From assembly GCA_018881555.1 (NCBI GenBank), contig JACAXG010000254.1:1-64000 (forward strand): a stretch of DNA of 64,000 bases. Reading direction: 5' to 3'. How positions within the stretch are numbered: position 1 is the first letter of the stretch; the number at the start of each line of letters is the position of its first letter. Below, piece by piece: positions 24,333 to 37,112 of this stretch. Origin of the DNA: Amblyornis subalaris (taxonomy: Eukaryota; Chordata; Aves; Passeriformes; Ptilonorhynchidae). A program made the position numbers and the translations under genes. The notes below the pieces were generated by a model. It was given only the letters and a program-made list of their open reading frames with translations. It searched no databases and was not told the DNA's origin.

Positions 24333-25189
24333 CTATAGACACAAAAAAAGTCATACTGTTCATTTCAGATACATTTTTGTAGATGTTGGCTAGTTTTCTC
24401 CTTCTTTGGGCTTTTTTCTATACTGAAGTAGAAGGGTTGAAGTACACCTTCCCCAAGAAAACTTTTCTTCTGCAATTCCCATGATTTTCATGAAGCTACC
24501 GAATGAGACGTGGGATTGTTAACCAGAAGAGTCAGGAAGAGATGTGTTTCTAGAAATGCACTAGGAATGGGAACATATATTTTCATGTGGCTAATATGTC
24601 AGGAGCTGAGACAGCCAGAGGCCACTGGCCTGAGCAAATGAGCAGTGACTCGTGGATGTTCACTGACATTTGTCATAATGTGAACAGACTTCTTAGGAAT
24701 CCTTATGGTAAAAAATCATCCAGTTTAAAGAGAATGAAGATGAAACTAACACCTGCTATAACCCATGCCATTGGCTAAAAGCAGTCCTTTAAAGAAATGC
24801 TGCAGTTTTATGACAGCAATAAAAAAAAAATGTACTCCCAAAACAGCCAGAGTATGTGTCTTTGTGTTAACTGCTCATGTCCACCCAGGAAACAGAGACA
24901 ACTTCCAAAATCATAGCAGAAAAGGAATTCCTCGTCACTTCTGCCTCACTTGTAGTTTTTCAGAGTCTCGTAATATTTGCCTGTCATAGCATTAGGATGT
25001 TGTACTGATTGATCAGTTAAGGTTAATAAATACTCAGATCTCAGCATGGAAAGCACTCATAATCCTGAAACCAAATAAACTCACCGCCAGAACCAGGGTC
25101 TGGTTTTCCATCCCTCTGATATCCCTAGCAAGTATTTGTCTCATAAATATCATTTTGATAACACAAGTTGGCTCTTGGTTTTGTTGCAG

Positions 25190-25341
25190 GTGCCAGGTTG
25201 TCAAAGCCACATATTTTGGCTCAGCAAACAGCCAAAGCTTTGCTAGAAAGCCTTTCTGAGGAGCTCTGCTCTCAAAACAGACGCAATGGCTGGCCTTTTG
25301 AGTGCCTTGAAGAAAAGCCGCAAGAGTTACCTATTCTCTGA
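25190..25341 (+). other. Candidate terminal exon, unidentified
   Basis: After an acceptor (CTTGGTTTTGTTGCAG) one frame stays open for 49 codons to a TGA at 25339-25341, starting ARLSKPHILAQQTAKALLES. A second frame is also open across much of the same stretch, which weakens the case. No polyadenylation signal follows closely. I recognise no protein family. Confidence 0.12.
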
Positions 25342-26003
25342 GAATTTTTCAGTTTTGGGACTTCTTCCTTTGGGGCAGGAGATTGAGAGCTCTGAAAATC
25401 GAAAATTTTCTGAAGCTTACTTACATTTTTTTATTGAAAGAAAAAGGATGTGATAATTAGCCTAACTTGTGAGCTTTCCAGTGCTGAGGGTTTTTTTTTT
25501 TTTTTTTGCTTATTGACAAAAAGTTTTTGTTGCGGATTTTGAGAGCTTTTTGGTTTTTGCTTTTTTGAACAGGGTCTAGTCTTTCCAGTTTCTGAAGCAT
25601 GAAAATTCAGACAATGAGAAAGACTCTCTGTTTTACCTCTTACATTTCACCTAGCCTAAAAGTACTTTCAGTTTGGTTCGAATTTCAAATGCAGCCACCC
25701 TGAGAAAAGTGTTCTTCTTGTTTCTGTCTTTCAGAAATCAAGTTTTCAGAAATAACTGCGTCTTGAACTGGCAGGCCCAGAAAACCACAGAAACTTGAAG
25801 TGGGACAGCTGAAACAAGCATGAAGCCATGAGCCTTTCTTCTGTGATTTGCATCCCTTCGTTGCGCATCCAAGGATGTCACCTCCGTGTTTTCCGTGTGG
25901 CGACAGACGGATTAAAACAGAGAGGAAGCCTCGCTCTTTGTAAGGGTAAAATCTTGCAGGACTGAAGATGGTGTGCAGGATACAGGGCCATTTTTCTACT
26001 CAC

Positions 26004-26048
26004 CTTGCACTCCTTTCTCGTGATTTTTGTGGGTCCAGTATTAAAGAG
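26004..26048 (-). other. Candidate 45-nt exon, unidentified
   Basis: On the minus strand an acceptor (CCTCTGCAAACTCCTCAG) precedes exactly 15 codons (LFNTGPTKITRKECK), followed by a strong donor (AAG|GTGAGTAG). The frame is open and the length is a multiple of three. The product is not recognised. It could be chance; no second exon in the window joins it convincingly. Confidence 0.17.
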
Positions 26049-28802
26049 CTGAGGAGTTTGCAGAGGGGCAGGCAGCGAGGAGGCTGAGGAGATGTGCTGA
26101 GCAACCCCGTGTGCAGCTCCTCCTGGCCTCCTGCAGCTGCCTCTCTGTTTTTTTCCTTGTATGTTGACTCTGTGAGCTGTTCTGAAGGTTCTGCTTTGTT
26201 GTTCTCCCGTGCAGTGTCCTGAAACAGCAGTGAATTGCTGCCCCATTCCATAGGTCCATGGGAAGGAAGTGCTGGTCCTTCATATCATCACACTGAAGAG
26301 ATAACCAGGAACGATGGCTGCGAGAGGGGACAATGCCCATGTTCACTTCGGGCAGGTTTTCTTCTGAATATCATCAGTTAAAGAGTGACTTATCCAGCGA
26401 CAGCTTGTGCAGGCTCCTGCTGCCCTAAAGACCTCTGTCATCATTTGCAGATTTCTGGAGTTTGAAAATATCCCATCATAACACATCTTTTCCTCTCTGC
26501 TTTAGGATATGAGCTTTTGGCTTGGTGTGGTCCCTGATGATGGCATCAATCCTGCCAAAACAGCTGTTCCGATAAGCATAAATAAAACCTGGTCTCTTAG
26601 AATTCTTTATTTTGTCTGTGTGCATGTTTTGTGAGGAGGAGAAAAAAAAAATAAAAAATCCGAACATAATATCTGAATGTCTTGTGCAGTGATTACATGA
26701 TTAAAATTCTCTCAGAATATCTGTCTGCATTTTTGACTTGCACAATGCAGCCTTAATGGCTTGTAAGTGCTGAATTTTGTCACAGATGAAACGAACACAA
26801 GAAGTGCAAAGCTTGTTAACATGAGCCAAGCCTGCCATTTATCTGATATTTTCAGCACACTGAATGTGAATGGCAGTTTTGCTGCCATTATGGAACTTAT
26901 TTTAGACATATCAAGTGCCAATTTTCTTTCAGATCGTAAAGAAAGACCAGAGAGCCGGAATTTAGTTGTTTTGTTGATAAAGCTTGTCCTACATCATCAT
27001 AAAAAGGAACTGCAACAAAGCAAGGCTGCTTGCTGCACACAATGCAGTAAATAGCAGTTCTGTCACAAGTGACAGAATTAGAAGCCAATTCCTGCTGATG
27101 CTTCTTATCTATGCACCAAAGTGTAATTGGATCAAAATGATGGGAGCCACAGGGAAGCACAGATACACACTTTTGCGACATACTGCTGAGTCTTGGGGCT
27201 GTGCTGAAGTGACTGAAATGACGAGGACAGGGAGGAGACAGGCATGAACAGAAAAACTTCTCAGGCAGGTGCAGCATAGAGACCAAGTATCTTTATGTTC
27301 CTGTAAGGCAGGAGCACTCACTGTGTGAAAGATCACTGATTCCAGCTTGTCGTTGGATTGGACAATTATTTACCTGTTTGTCCTGCTCTTTGTGCAGAAA
27401 AGAGAGGCTGCAGGATGAGTGTTTGGCTATCTGTCTCTGGAAGTGACAATACCAACCCACACAACGTGCTCCAGACTTTTCTCTTGCTGCCTTTGGTGGT
27501 GGAAGATCAGGGCATCATTACTCAGGTGCTGTGGCTGCTTTAATCCCAGTTCTAGGAGGATTGCTGGGAGAATTTACAAGCCAGAGAGTGTTTCAGACAC
27601 AATGGCTGGAAGGTAATTCTTACTCTCAGTGGCATAACTCAGGGAGCTGCACTGGGTAACGACACCTTTGGTCGTTTTCTCCCTCTCAAATTCGTGTTCA
27701 CCCTCTGAGTCTGCGTGCATGGCTGTGTGTACTCTCACGTACAGGTGGCTCAGGTTTACAGTGCCATCCAGCAGGGAGGATGTGTGAGCAGAGGCTGGAA
27801 AGGTGCCAGCTGAGCTCAGCCTAGCAGCAACATGAACTACAGGTTGGTGCTGACCGTGCCAATCAGTAAGATTTTGGAGAGGTGGAAGGAAGAGAGGCGT
27901 CCCTCAAGGACTGTAATTCCTGCTCCTGGGGACCTGTCTGAAGCTTTGCCTTGAGCTTTCCATCTGAGTCCCCAGGTGAGAAGAATTCAATCAGTTTTCT
28001 GAATTCAAAAGCAGAAAAAAATAGGAGTTGAGCGTACAAGGAACCGCAAAGAACCAAATAAACCAAAACCACGCCAGAGACCAAACCAATAAGGGCAGGA
28101 CCTTGTAGTTTGCTTACTCCAAAGCTCTGTAGACTTCCATGGGCTGAAGCCCTCAAATTGCCCGATTAATGACAATACCAGGTCCAATCCAAAGCTTTTT
28201 CCTGGTGGGTTTACCTGGTTTGCTGGGTGCAAGAGAAACAGAAGATGTTGATTCCTGACACAGTGCTGTGAGACATTCCCATAAACTGCACAGATGATGC
28301 AGGCTTAGGGCTTGTGGACCTTTTTGTTGCCTTATACTGGAAAGATGTTGCGAGTGATGTCCTAAGGGTCAATCGTAGCAGAGAGATAATGTCTTGTTTA
28401 AACACTCAAATGATAAAATGGAAGTGCTGTGCCAATCCAGATGGTGTGGAGCTGGGAAGGGGTGAGAGCATGATGGGTAATGGGTTTAAAATTAAATATG
28501 ATTTTGATAAATTGGAGAAAGTGCACGGTGTCAGCGAGATGAAATCCAGTAAGGGCAAATGCAAAGGTTTTTTTTTTTTTTAAGTTAAAAAATAAAAAAA
28601 GTGAACAAAGAAGAGTTGGGTGACAAAGGCGCAGAGATCACAGAGTGAGCCTGCATCAGCTGTGCTGTTGGGGAGGAGGGAGGAGGGAAGGCACTTTTAA
28701 TTAAAATATCTCTTGGAAGGAAGATCAAGAGTTGGATGTGGAAGGAAACGATGCTCCACTTGTGAGGCCAGGGCCAGGCACTGTGTCCCAGTGTAGGCAG
28801 AG

Positions 28803-28873
28803 GAGTGCAGGAATGTGGGTTGCAAACTGGAGAGAGTGCAGGAATGTGGGTTGCAAACTGGAGAGAGTGCGGG
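28803..28873. repeat. 31-bp tandem duplication
   Basis: Two perfect copies of a 31-bp unit (start GAGTGCAGGAATGTGGGTTG, end CAAACTGGAGA) at 28803-28833 and 28834-28864, then a partial third copy that diverges (GAGTGCGGG). Perfect identity between the copies suggests a recent event or a polymorphic minisatellite. Frames crossing it are not a recognised gene. Confidence 0.95.
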
Positions 28874-29330
28874 AGGGAACACCAGGAATGAGGGCAGATT
28901 TATGGAACAGGGCCTGTGAGGGAAGGTTGAATGAATTAGCTGTGTTCACCTGAGCAACATAAGGCTGAAGGGAGATGAAGAGTAGCTGTTTTCTAGAATT
29001 AAAATACTCACATAAGGAACAGCAATAAACCATTCTGCACGACCTCTACTTGGGGAAAGTTAGAAGAAACTTCCGGTTAAAAAGAAGAAAAAAGATCTGA
29101 TGAGACATTGGGTAAAACTTTTTACACTTAAGGACAGGTGATCAATAAAAGCTACCCAGAGAAGTTAAGGAATACCTTTCCCTGAACACTTTAAGAAGAA
29201 ATAAGAGTAATATCTTGTAGACATTTAGACAGAGTTGATTTAGGATGCACCAAATTATTCTTTAGGAGAGAGGGAGGAGGGACTGCCTTGAAATAATGAT
29301 CCTGTCCTGCAGGGATCAGGGAAGTAAAAG
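28874..29330 (+). mobile_element. Old, strongly diverged CR1-like relic
   Basis: The order of motifs follows a CR1 3' region: AAGGTTGAATGAATTAGCTG, AAGGCTGAAGGGAGATGAAG, GGAAAGTTAGAAGAAACTTC, CTACCCAGAGAAGTTAAGGA, TTTAAGAAGAAATAAGAGTA and ATGATCCTGTCCTGCAG. It is too diverged to assign to a subfamily. Left and right limits are approximate. Confidence 0.5.
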
Positions 29331-29829
29331 CTGAATATACAGATCCATAGCCTCTGTCCTTCTAAAACTCATGCATTTGAAGAAATCTTCTAGCTTTTCT
29401 GGAGACAGAGTGTATCGGTCACATGCTTAGGAATGTTTTCCTGTGGGTAGCCAGAAACACACAGAAGAGGTGTTCAGAAGTAATGATGTGATAAATACGT
29501 AGACAGATAAGCATGATAGATATAGCTTTAAAATTCAATCTTATTTTCCTTCTTCATTAGGAAATAGCTGATGCTTACAATGAAGGTAGCAGGCAAGAGG
29601 GCCTGTAAACAGCAGTTTGTATCCATCACACTTTTGGTATTCTTGCTTTTCCTCACCAATGGCCTGTCGAAATAATATGTGTTCAATCTTTTGGCAGCTG
29701 TGCTCTTCACAAACCCTACCCTGCATTACCTGCAGTATTTTCACGAAGAAAAAGCTTTACTTTGCCCTTTTAGTAGCTTACAAGTCTGCTTTAGTAGAAC
29801 ACAATTAACACGTGGATTTTAAAACCCTG
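29331..29829. other. Short non-coding spacer
   Basis: Nothing recognised; frames of 60-67 codons on both strands lack signatures. It may include unrecognisable remnants linking the two neighbouring CR1 pieces. Confidence 0.4.
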
Positions 29830-29918
29830 AAAGATGTTCTCGGCTTGGGGCGAGGGGTTGTAATTGGATGACTTCTCTGAAATCCCTTCCAGCCCTACTT
29901 TTTCTGTGGTTCTATGTT
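29830..29918 (+). mobile_element. CR1-like 3' tail fragment
   Basis: GAGGGGTTGTAATTGGATGA, CTTCTCTGAAATCCCTTCCA and GCCCTACTTTTTCTGTGGTT plus CTATG reproduce the end of a CR1 copy with several substitutions. It may be the tail of the old relic at 28874-29330, separated by later sequence, or an independent insertion. Confidence 0.7.
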
Positions 29919-32900
29919 TATCTATTCATGACTCAAACGTAAGAAACTCAGAGAATATTCCTGAGCATGGAGTTTACAGTACAGGTGTACTGGTATTGTC
30001 ATGTACAACACGGTGGGATTTTAGGCCTTAATAGAGAGTGTAAAGCAACTCTTAAGTTTTCCACTACTCCGCTATAGGGGAGAGGAAAATTACTTCTCCT
30101 AGAATACTTCAGGAGAAGTGGGCTGGGGAGGCTCCTTTTTTCACCGAATTTATTTATTTATATATTTTTAATTATTAACTTTTAATCAGAAGGAGTAAAC
30201 AACATGAACTATAGGGCTCTTCTTTTAGTACCAGAGTGTATTGGTTCAACTGGTTAAAAAAAATGTCAGATTTTGGATCTCTTTAAATGTACAATTGTTC
30301 CATTCTCTTCTTTGACTTGGCAGTGACAGTGAAGAGACAAGGTGTCAGAAATGGTTTCTGCTCTGCCTTTTTATAAAACTGTCTTTCCTGTATGAAATTT
30401 CCAGGCAAAAGCTCTGATTTCACGAGAACTACAGATTTGTACCGCACTGACTGAGGAAGCATTTGATCTTCTATTTGTTAAATCAGACCTTTGCTACTTT
30501 CATCTCCTTCTAAAGGCAGATTTAAAAGATCTTCCTTCTGTTTTGTTAAATAGGGAACAGTGTGTGGAAAAGAGGAATTTTATCTCTTGTCAACCTCCTT
30601 AAAAGCAGTGATCCTTTGTGCCTGTGTTCCTTTTGGGGAGTAAAGCCACCTTCCCTACACTTCCAGGCGGGGAGGAGCTCTTGTATGTTCACACCTTCCT
30701 ATACATCAGGAAATGAACTTTGTGGTGACACATGTACACCTTTTGGGGGAGTGCCTGGAATACAGCTGGGAAAGTGGTAATGTCTGGAGGCAGTGAAATG
30801 ATCTCACTGGTCTCTGCACCTTTTCCCTAACCAGAGATCTTCTGCAGACTCAGAGAAGGATATAAACCATCATGGAAGGTTTTAGAAGGACATTTTTATG
30901 TGGTTGTCCCCTTAGCATAGGGACCTGTGTGGGAAAACTAGAATTCAATTTATCTACTACTAATAATTACAATCCTTTTATTTTTGCAGAGAATTTTTGG
31001 AACCTCTGAAACCCTAGGATCATCATATGTTTATTGAAGCACAAAAGGAGCAATAGGTGTGGTGCTGCAAGGATGTTTCTCTTTTCTAAACAAAGAAAAA
31101 TGGAGCTAAATTTCTAAAAATTATTTTCCAACCATTTTTCTTCTTGCTTGTGTTAGCCCAAGTGTGTGGACTTGTTATTTTATGGTAATTTCGTGGATCA
31201 CTGTTTGAGGTTTTCCTCCCCACTGTGTGTCTTGCAGGTTTCCATGAACAGAGAAGCACTGGCTGTGGCTGCAGCCTGGCTGCAGGCAGGGTACAGATCC
31301 GTCCTGCAGCCCAGAACACAATTGGCTGCATGGATAATGATGGATTTTCACCTTTGTCGAAGGGTGTGTGTACCCAGCAACCACTCCTGCAGCCCATAAC
31401 CCCGAGCTGACACCTTCCAGCCACTGCTGTCAAGGTTTGCATAAGAGAGGCACTTGGATTTCCCACGTTCTCTGCTCTTTTATGTGCCAAGACCCAGAGT
31501 ACTTCCTTATCTTCCTGAGTTACTATCCTCAATCCCAACGAGGTTGAAGCAAATGCAATTACATAATTAAAAGTACCAAACCCCTCTGCTTACAACAAAT
31601 TCAGGCAGAGCTGTGTCTACACGACAGGCTCTTACAAGGTAAAATAGAGTTCAGGATCAGGATTTATCAATTCCAACCTTTGCTATTAGGACTCAGACTG
31701 ACGAAGTGGTTTGCTGAGTAGCTGAACAGCAGAGAAACACATTTTCATAAATTATTCTGTTTGCAAGGTCATGCAGAGACATTTATTACAGCAGCAAGGG
31801 ACATTGTGGCATGAGGCGTGGGGATTTTAAAAGTTGTGTTTGAGGAGGAAGAGAGAGACAAAAAGGAAATGGTAACAAGCCCTCATTCTTTTCTGTAGAT
31901 CATCTACAGATGGTCTGTAGTAGCATTTTTTTCCCCTTGATAGCTTTTAGAAATTTTCCTCTGGGTTTTATTTGTTTGTTTGGGTGATTTTGTTTGGTTT
32001 TCTTTGGTTTGGTTTGTGGTTTTTTTTAATACTTGAAAGCCATGAAGCTTTAGTCAAAACTCTGGTTTTCCCGGTTCATTGTCAAACAAAGCAAAAAGAA
32101 AAAAAGTTTGACCTATCTCATCAATCTCTTAATGTTTTTAAGAGAAGCAACCACTTTTCTGGACAGTTCTAATAAAAGGTAAATGTTTTTTCAGTAGTTT
32201 AAATAGTGGGTGTGTGGGAGGGGTTTGAGTAACTTAAGTGTGACAGAAAAAATGACGCACCAGTTAAAAGTTCACCAAGTAGACCATCTCCTGCCTCAAA
32301 TACACTTTGAAAGAAGAGAAGAACAGTGGTTAGTTAATACACTTCACCATACTGAAAACCTTAAAATCCAAAGAAGTAACTATGAGAAAATTAGATAAAA
32401 TTCTATCTGGTTGTGACAGTGAAAAAAATAGGACAGAAGTTTCAATTCAAAATGGCCTTTAAATAAAGTGGACTGTTTTTCTTCTTTTGTTCTGATTTCT
32501 GATTTTTCTCCCAGCTGAATCTGACTACAGCAAATGCTGGATATGCATTAGTAAAATGCCTGGTAATAACAGGGATAGCAAAGCAGCGTTCACACACTGA
32601 CACTGCAGATAACATTAGATGAGAGGGTTAAATCGGCAAAATTTGAAAGGTGCATTTAAAAGTGAAAATTCCTTTTTAGAGCTGTTGTTATGAAGGCATT
32701 ATATGATGTTGAAAACCATAAAGGAAAATGAAGATCTGGTCTAGGCATGGATCCGTGCTTCAGAGTAAAAGAAAATGGTTGGTGTCATGAGTACAGTGAT
32801 GTGCATGATTTGGTGCACACAGAAATGTATCTGGGTATTTTGTTATTCTCGTAAATCAGCAGCTCAATTTCACATCCCTATTTTTATGCCAGATACAATT

Positions 32901-35900
32901 TTTTGAGAATCAGGCGCCATAAATCTGTACTGTAATAATGAAAGGAATCTGTCCCTATCTTGGCTTGTAAAGGACTTAAAAAATATCCATGATCTACCTC
33001 AGTTTAGAAAATTATGAATGGCTTCTGCTGAGACAGGGATTATTAGACAAGGAGGCCGCTGATCAGTGACAGAAAAAAGTGCTTGGGCTTTCCCAAAAAA
33101 ATATCTTGGAAAGAGCATAAAGGGTCTGCTGACAACACAACCAAGATGCTAAAGAATTCCTGCAATTAATGGTGTTTCTTCTGCTGTCTTGGAGTGCAAG
33201 CAGCAGCTGTGGCTCTGCTCACAGTAATCCTGAGCACTGCAGCAGTGAATTCCAGGGTGCTGCTGCAAGTCCAGCGTTTCACCCCTAAGGCAGCGCAAAC
33301 AAACACAGAGTTTTCCCGGCATGGATCCATCCAGGAGCTAACAGCTCCCAAAGCAGCTGTGTCAGGGACACCAGCAGGTACAGCTGGAAGAACTGCAGCC
33401 CTGGCAGTGACCTGCAGGAAAAACAAAGGCCTCTCAGGAGCCAGGACACTCCTGCCCTGGCATCCAAACCTCTGCCAGGGTGAAATCTGGCAGTAGGTGG
33501 CCTAATTACAGGACTAAAATCTGTTCCTTTGAGATACCAGATTTGGTAATGGTTTGTGGTTTCATTCTGATTTCATTCCTTTTGGAGAGTGAAGCACTCA
33601 TGTGGAACCAAGAAGATATGGGACAGGCCATATATAAAATGTATAATATAAAAAATACAACAACTGATACTTCCAAATTTAGGACTGAAGCCATACACAT
33701 GCCCTGAAATCAGTAGATTATTGAGTGCTGCTCTTAATTGAGGGCAAATAGGGAAACCTGCCTGGGGCCTGATTTTTTAACAATAGCTACTGGCCTGAGA
33801 TATCATAGGGACTAATTAAGAGACTAATTATGGTCTTTCTGTCATATCTTGAATTTACACATGCAAACACATTTAAATCAATGAGTATTAAGGTTCGTGA
33901 TGGACAAGGTGTCTGCTTTCTTCTTCCTGTCTTCCTGTTCTTCCTTCACTTCCCAACTGCTCTTTTTAGAAAAAAACCTCTGGTTTTTCAGTTTCCAATT
34001 GATGTAATTTTATATCTTGGAGGATTAGTTTTACCAGTCTATAGAGACAGAAGTTTCATCACGTGTGTAAGCCAGTGATCCCATCAGACTGGAAGGGTAC
34101 AAGTTTAACACATTTATCTCCTTCTGTGTGGGAAGCATAAAAAACTTAAAAAACAATCCATAATAATCATAAGTGATTCTTCCCCAGGGTTCTAAGGGGT
34201 AGAAACTGCTCTTTGTTTTATGCAGATGTCAAAAGAACTAATACACCAAATCACTAGAATAGGCACGTATAATAGAATTTTCATAGTCTGTTTACCTGTC
34301 TAATTGAATAAATGGATAAAGCCAGACTGAACACTTTGTAACCTGCCTTTGCCAGAACTGCTGCTGGGAGTAATCATCCCCAGTCTATGTATGCTTTGTG
34401 GTTCAGCCTCTTAAAATACAGTAAAAGGGTTGAGGTCAGGGACTGGGGATAAAGGAATGATTACTTCTGCTATTTGAAAACTGTGAAAAAACCCAATTAA
34501 AAAAAATAAAAGAATTAGTGTTAATAGTTTCGACCTTCTTGCTAGATGATGCTATTAATCCTGACATTGCAATTCGTGCACTGTTTCTAGAGTTTTCTTT
34601 GTTTATATTCTGATGGATTATATTTAGTAAGAGTCATCCTCCAAAATTCTTCTCTATTTGTTTTTGGTTTTGGTGTTGTTGTTTTGGTGTCAGAGGCAGT
34701 GTGCTTAGGTATTTGAGACCTTTCGTGCTTAGTTTGTGTAAGCTGCATACTGTACTCAGAAGACACAGCAAAGTTGTGTGATAATTCCTCATTCAACTGC
34801 TTTTACTCTAACAACTCATTTTTCTGACAACTTTACTATATCGTGTTTAGACACAGAGAACAAGAGCAAAGCACTATATGAAAACATAATTTATGAATTC
34901 ATACGCATTTCTTAAGCTCAGTGGTTAAAGTAATAACTGTTTTTCTATCTGGGTCTCAACAATAATATAAACCCGTGTGCTCTGTGAGTGCCACAGGTGA
35001 GGAGGGTATGTCAGACCTCCTGATCAGTTTATCTTGGGCAGAACTTCCAAATAATTTCACAAAGCATTGCTTTAAAACTGGGTTAAAATTCAACCTGGCT
35101 GGGTACCAAAGTGCTCTGAGTGGCCAGAATCTTTTTGACTTTTGTGCAGGACAAAGACATGCAGTTGGTTTGCATGCTTGACCAAACTGGATCTCCAGCT
35201 TGTGAGGCGTGACCTGGCCAGAGCTGAAAATGAAACCTTTCTCCTGTCCTCTCCTTCCCTCATCGAAGGGCTCACAGCTCCATACTCCAGCAATTTGGGG
35301 AGGCACCTAGTCTTCACCTACTGATCTCCAGCTGGTTCCACCTGCTCAGCTGAAAGCTGAGGATGGATGGGTCTCCAAGGACGCTATAACTTCATCCTGC
35401 CTGTGTTCAACCTTTGCATTCAGTACATCAAAAAACCAGCCATATGTGGATTTATGGGAGACAGTGAACTCTCAAATGTGCCTTACCTTGACTTGCACTG
35501 TAGGCTATTATCACAGCCATTAATCTTGAACCATCAAAAGGGTGAGATAACAGATGAGCTGGATTTTGTCTAATCTGCCTTCAAAGTAATGAAGAATAAT
35601 GACACTGACAAGGAAACTCTTCAGAGAATCTGCAGACCAGCCTCAGCTTGAAATTGCTCGAGAAAGCCATACCCGAAAGCCTAACTGACCACAAGGATTT
35701 CCATATGAAACAGCCTCACCCTGTTCCAGGTGCTGGTTGTGTGGCTTTTGGTCCAGTGGTTGAAATCAGTGACAGTTTTCTTGGTGAAAACAGGACAGGA
35801 CTAAAAAAATGCAGATAGTCTCTGCCTGCGTCATGGGGCAATAGGTCAGCTGAATGTGGAGTCAGCACAGTGTGACAGGGCATCTTTAGGGGTTTGTATG

Positions 35901-37079
35901 GCATCCCACATCACTTGGACCTGCAGCACCCCTTGCCAGCAGGTTCCACAGCTCTGAAGTCTGCCCCACCTCTGCCTTGCTGAAACCTGCAGCAGCAAGG
36001 CTGGGATTTAGGGAAATGGGGCTCCAGCGCCTCATTGCTGCTGCAGTATTGAGGTGGTGACAAATGTGTTTGACAGAAGCGACCTAGAGACTGAAGATCA
36101 TTTGAAACTTATGAACAAAAGAACAGGATGCTGAGCAAATGATGAAGCTGCTCACATACCTGTACTGAACTGCAATCCTTTCCAGGGATGCAGAATGGCT
36201 TTTAACATTCATGTTTCTGGAATTATGGTTTCCAGATGTTAAGGATTGGAACATAAACCATTTGTCATTTGCTCTCGACCTTTCAAAAGCCTTACTAGAC
36301 ATCTGGTGTGCTCTACCTGTCATGTGTTGAAGAATAGAGCTGTCCAGCTAACACAATTGCAAAACGCAATAACTGTTGAAATTTTTCTTGTATTTTTTAG
36401 GGAAGTGGTTGCAGTGTCATCATGTTCCTGTTGCTTTGGAGCAGAAAGTTATCCAGCATTCACCTGGAGACTTCACAAGATGAAGACTCCTTCGTGCTGC
36501 TTTTTCTCACGTGCCAGATATGTTTTCCCTTGCCACATCTTTAGCTTGCAGAATTTGTTGTTATGTCTTTTTGTTCTTCCTTTCAGAGGCTTTTTTACAT
36601 GATGGTTTTCCCCCCTCTTTTACTGAGGTTTGAAAATGTCGATTTTCTCACTTTACAGACCAAACAGGACATCTCTCACGAAAACTCTCCTCTTTTCACA
36701 GAGGGAGAGGAACATAGGATTTCTCAGAAGAGACTGGATTTGCAAGGTATCATTCAGCATCTGCAAGGCACCGGTACACCTCAGTAGACGTAAGAATACA
36801 CAAAGTATTTGTACAAGTAATTAAGTAAATTAAAGGTGTAATTAAGGAAAAGTTTAAGCTAAGACTTTATCGTGAGAGTTTAACCCTAGCATTTCACAGT
36901 GCTTTCTTACTAACAACCTGCTTGTTTTTCCTGTAAGCACAGCTTATCTTTGTCCTTGAGGCAATCAAGACCTTGTTTTTATTCTCTTAGACTCTCCTCC
37001 CACCCGAACTGCTTTCTTTTGCTACTGTTGTGGTGCATCTTCGAAAGGCTCCTTGCTCTGACAGGGTGAAATAGTCGCT

Positions 37080-37080
<1 letters not shown>
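29919..37080. other. Long non-coding stretch
   Basis: Seven kilobases of unique DNA without a recognisable gene. T/G-rich low-complexity sequence lies at 31965-32030. At 33190-33480 a locally GC-richer patch holds overlapping 60-100-codon frames on both strands, one with a hydrophobic start, but no family match. Short AT-rich tracts occur near 30150-30190 and 34490-34510. Nothing else is supported. Confidence 0.5.

Positions 37081-37112
<32 letters not shown>
37081..37112. repeat. CTG/CAG trinucleotide repeat (about 10.7 units)
   Basis: A perfect run of GCT units over 32 bases. Read on the minus strand in one frame it gives a polyglutamine run inside a 118-codon frame (37022-37378), in another a polyserine run. 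Neither frame has other protein-like features, so I do not call a gene. Perfect repeats of this length are usually length-variable. Confidence 0.95.

Larger units (their letters stand above)
23903..28569. other. Non-coding stretch with several exon-like segments
   Basis: Mostly unique AT-rich DNA. Exon-like segments at 24313-24332 (minus), 25190-25341 (plus) and 26004-26048 (minus) are listed separately. A poly-T run at 25493-25508 and a T-run at 28567-28582 may be old insertion tails. Frames of 60-129 codons around 25878-27286 have no recognised domain. Confidence 0.45.

Noticed and set aside
33194..33496. 100-codon frame with a hydrophobic, signal-peptide-like start
   Set aside because: The downstream part has no domain or cysteine pattern, and two other frames on the opposite strand are equally open.
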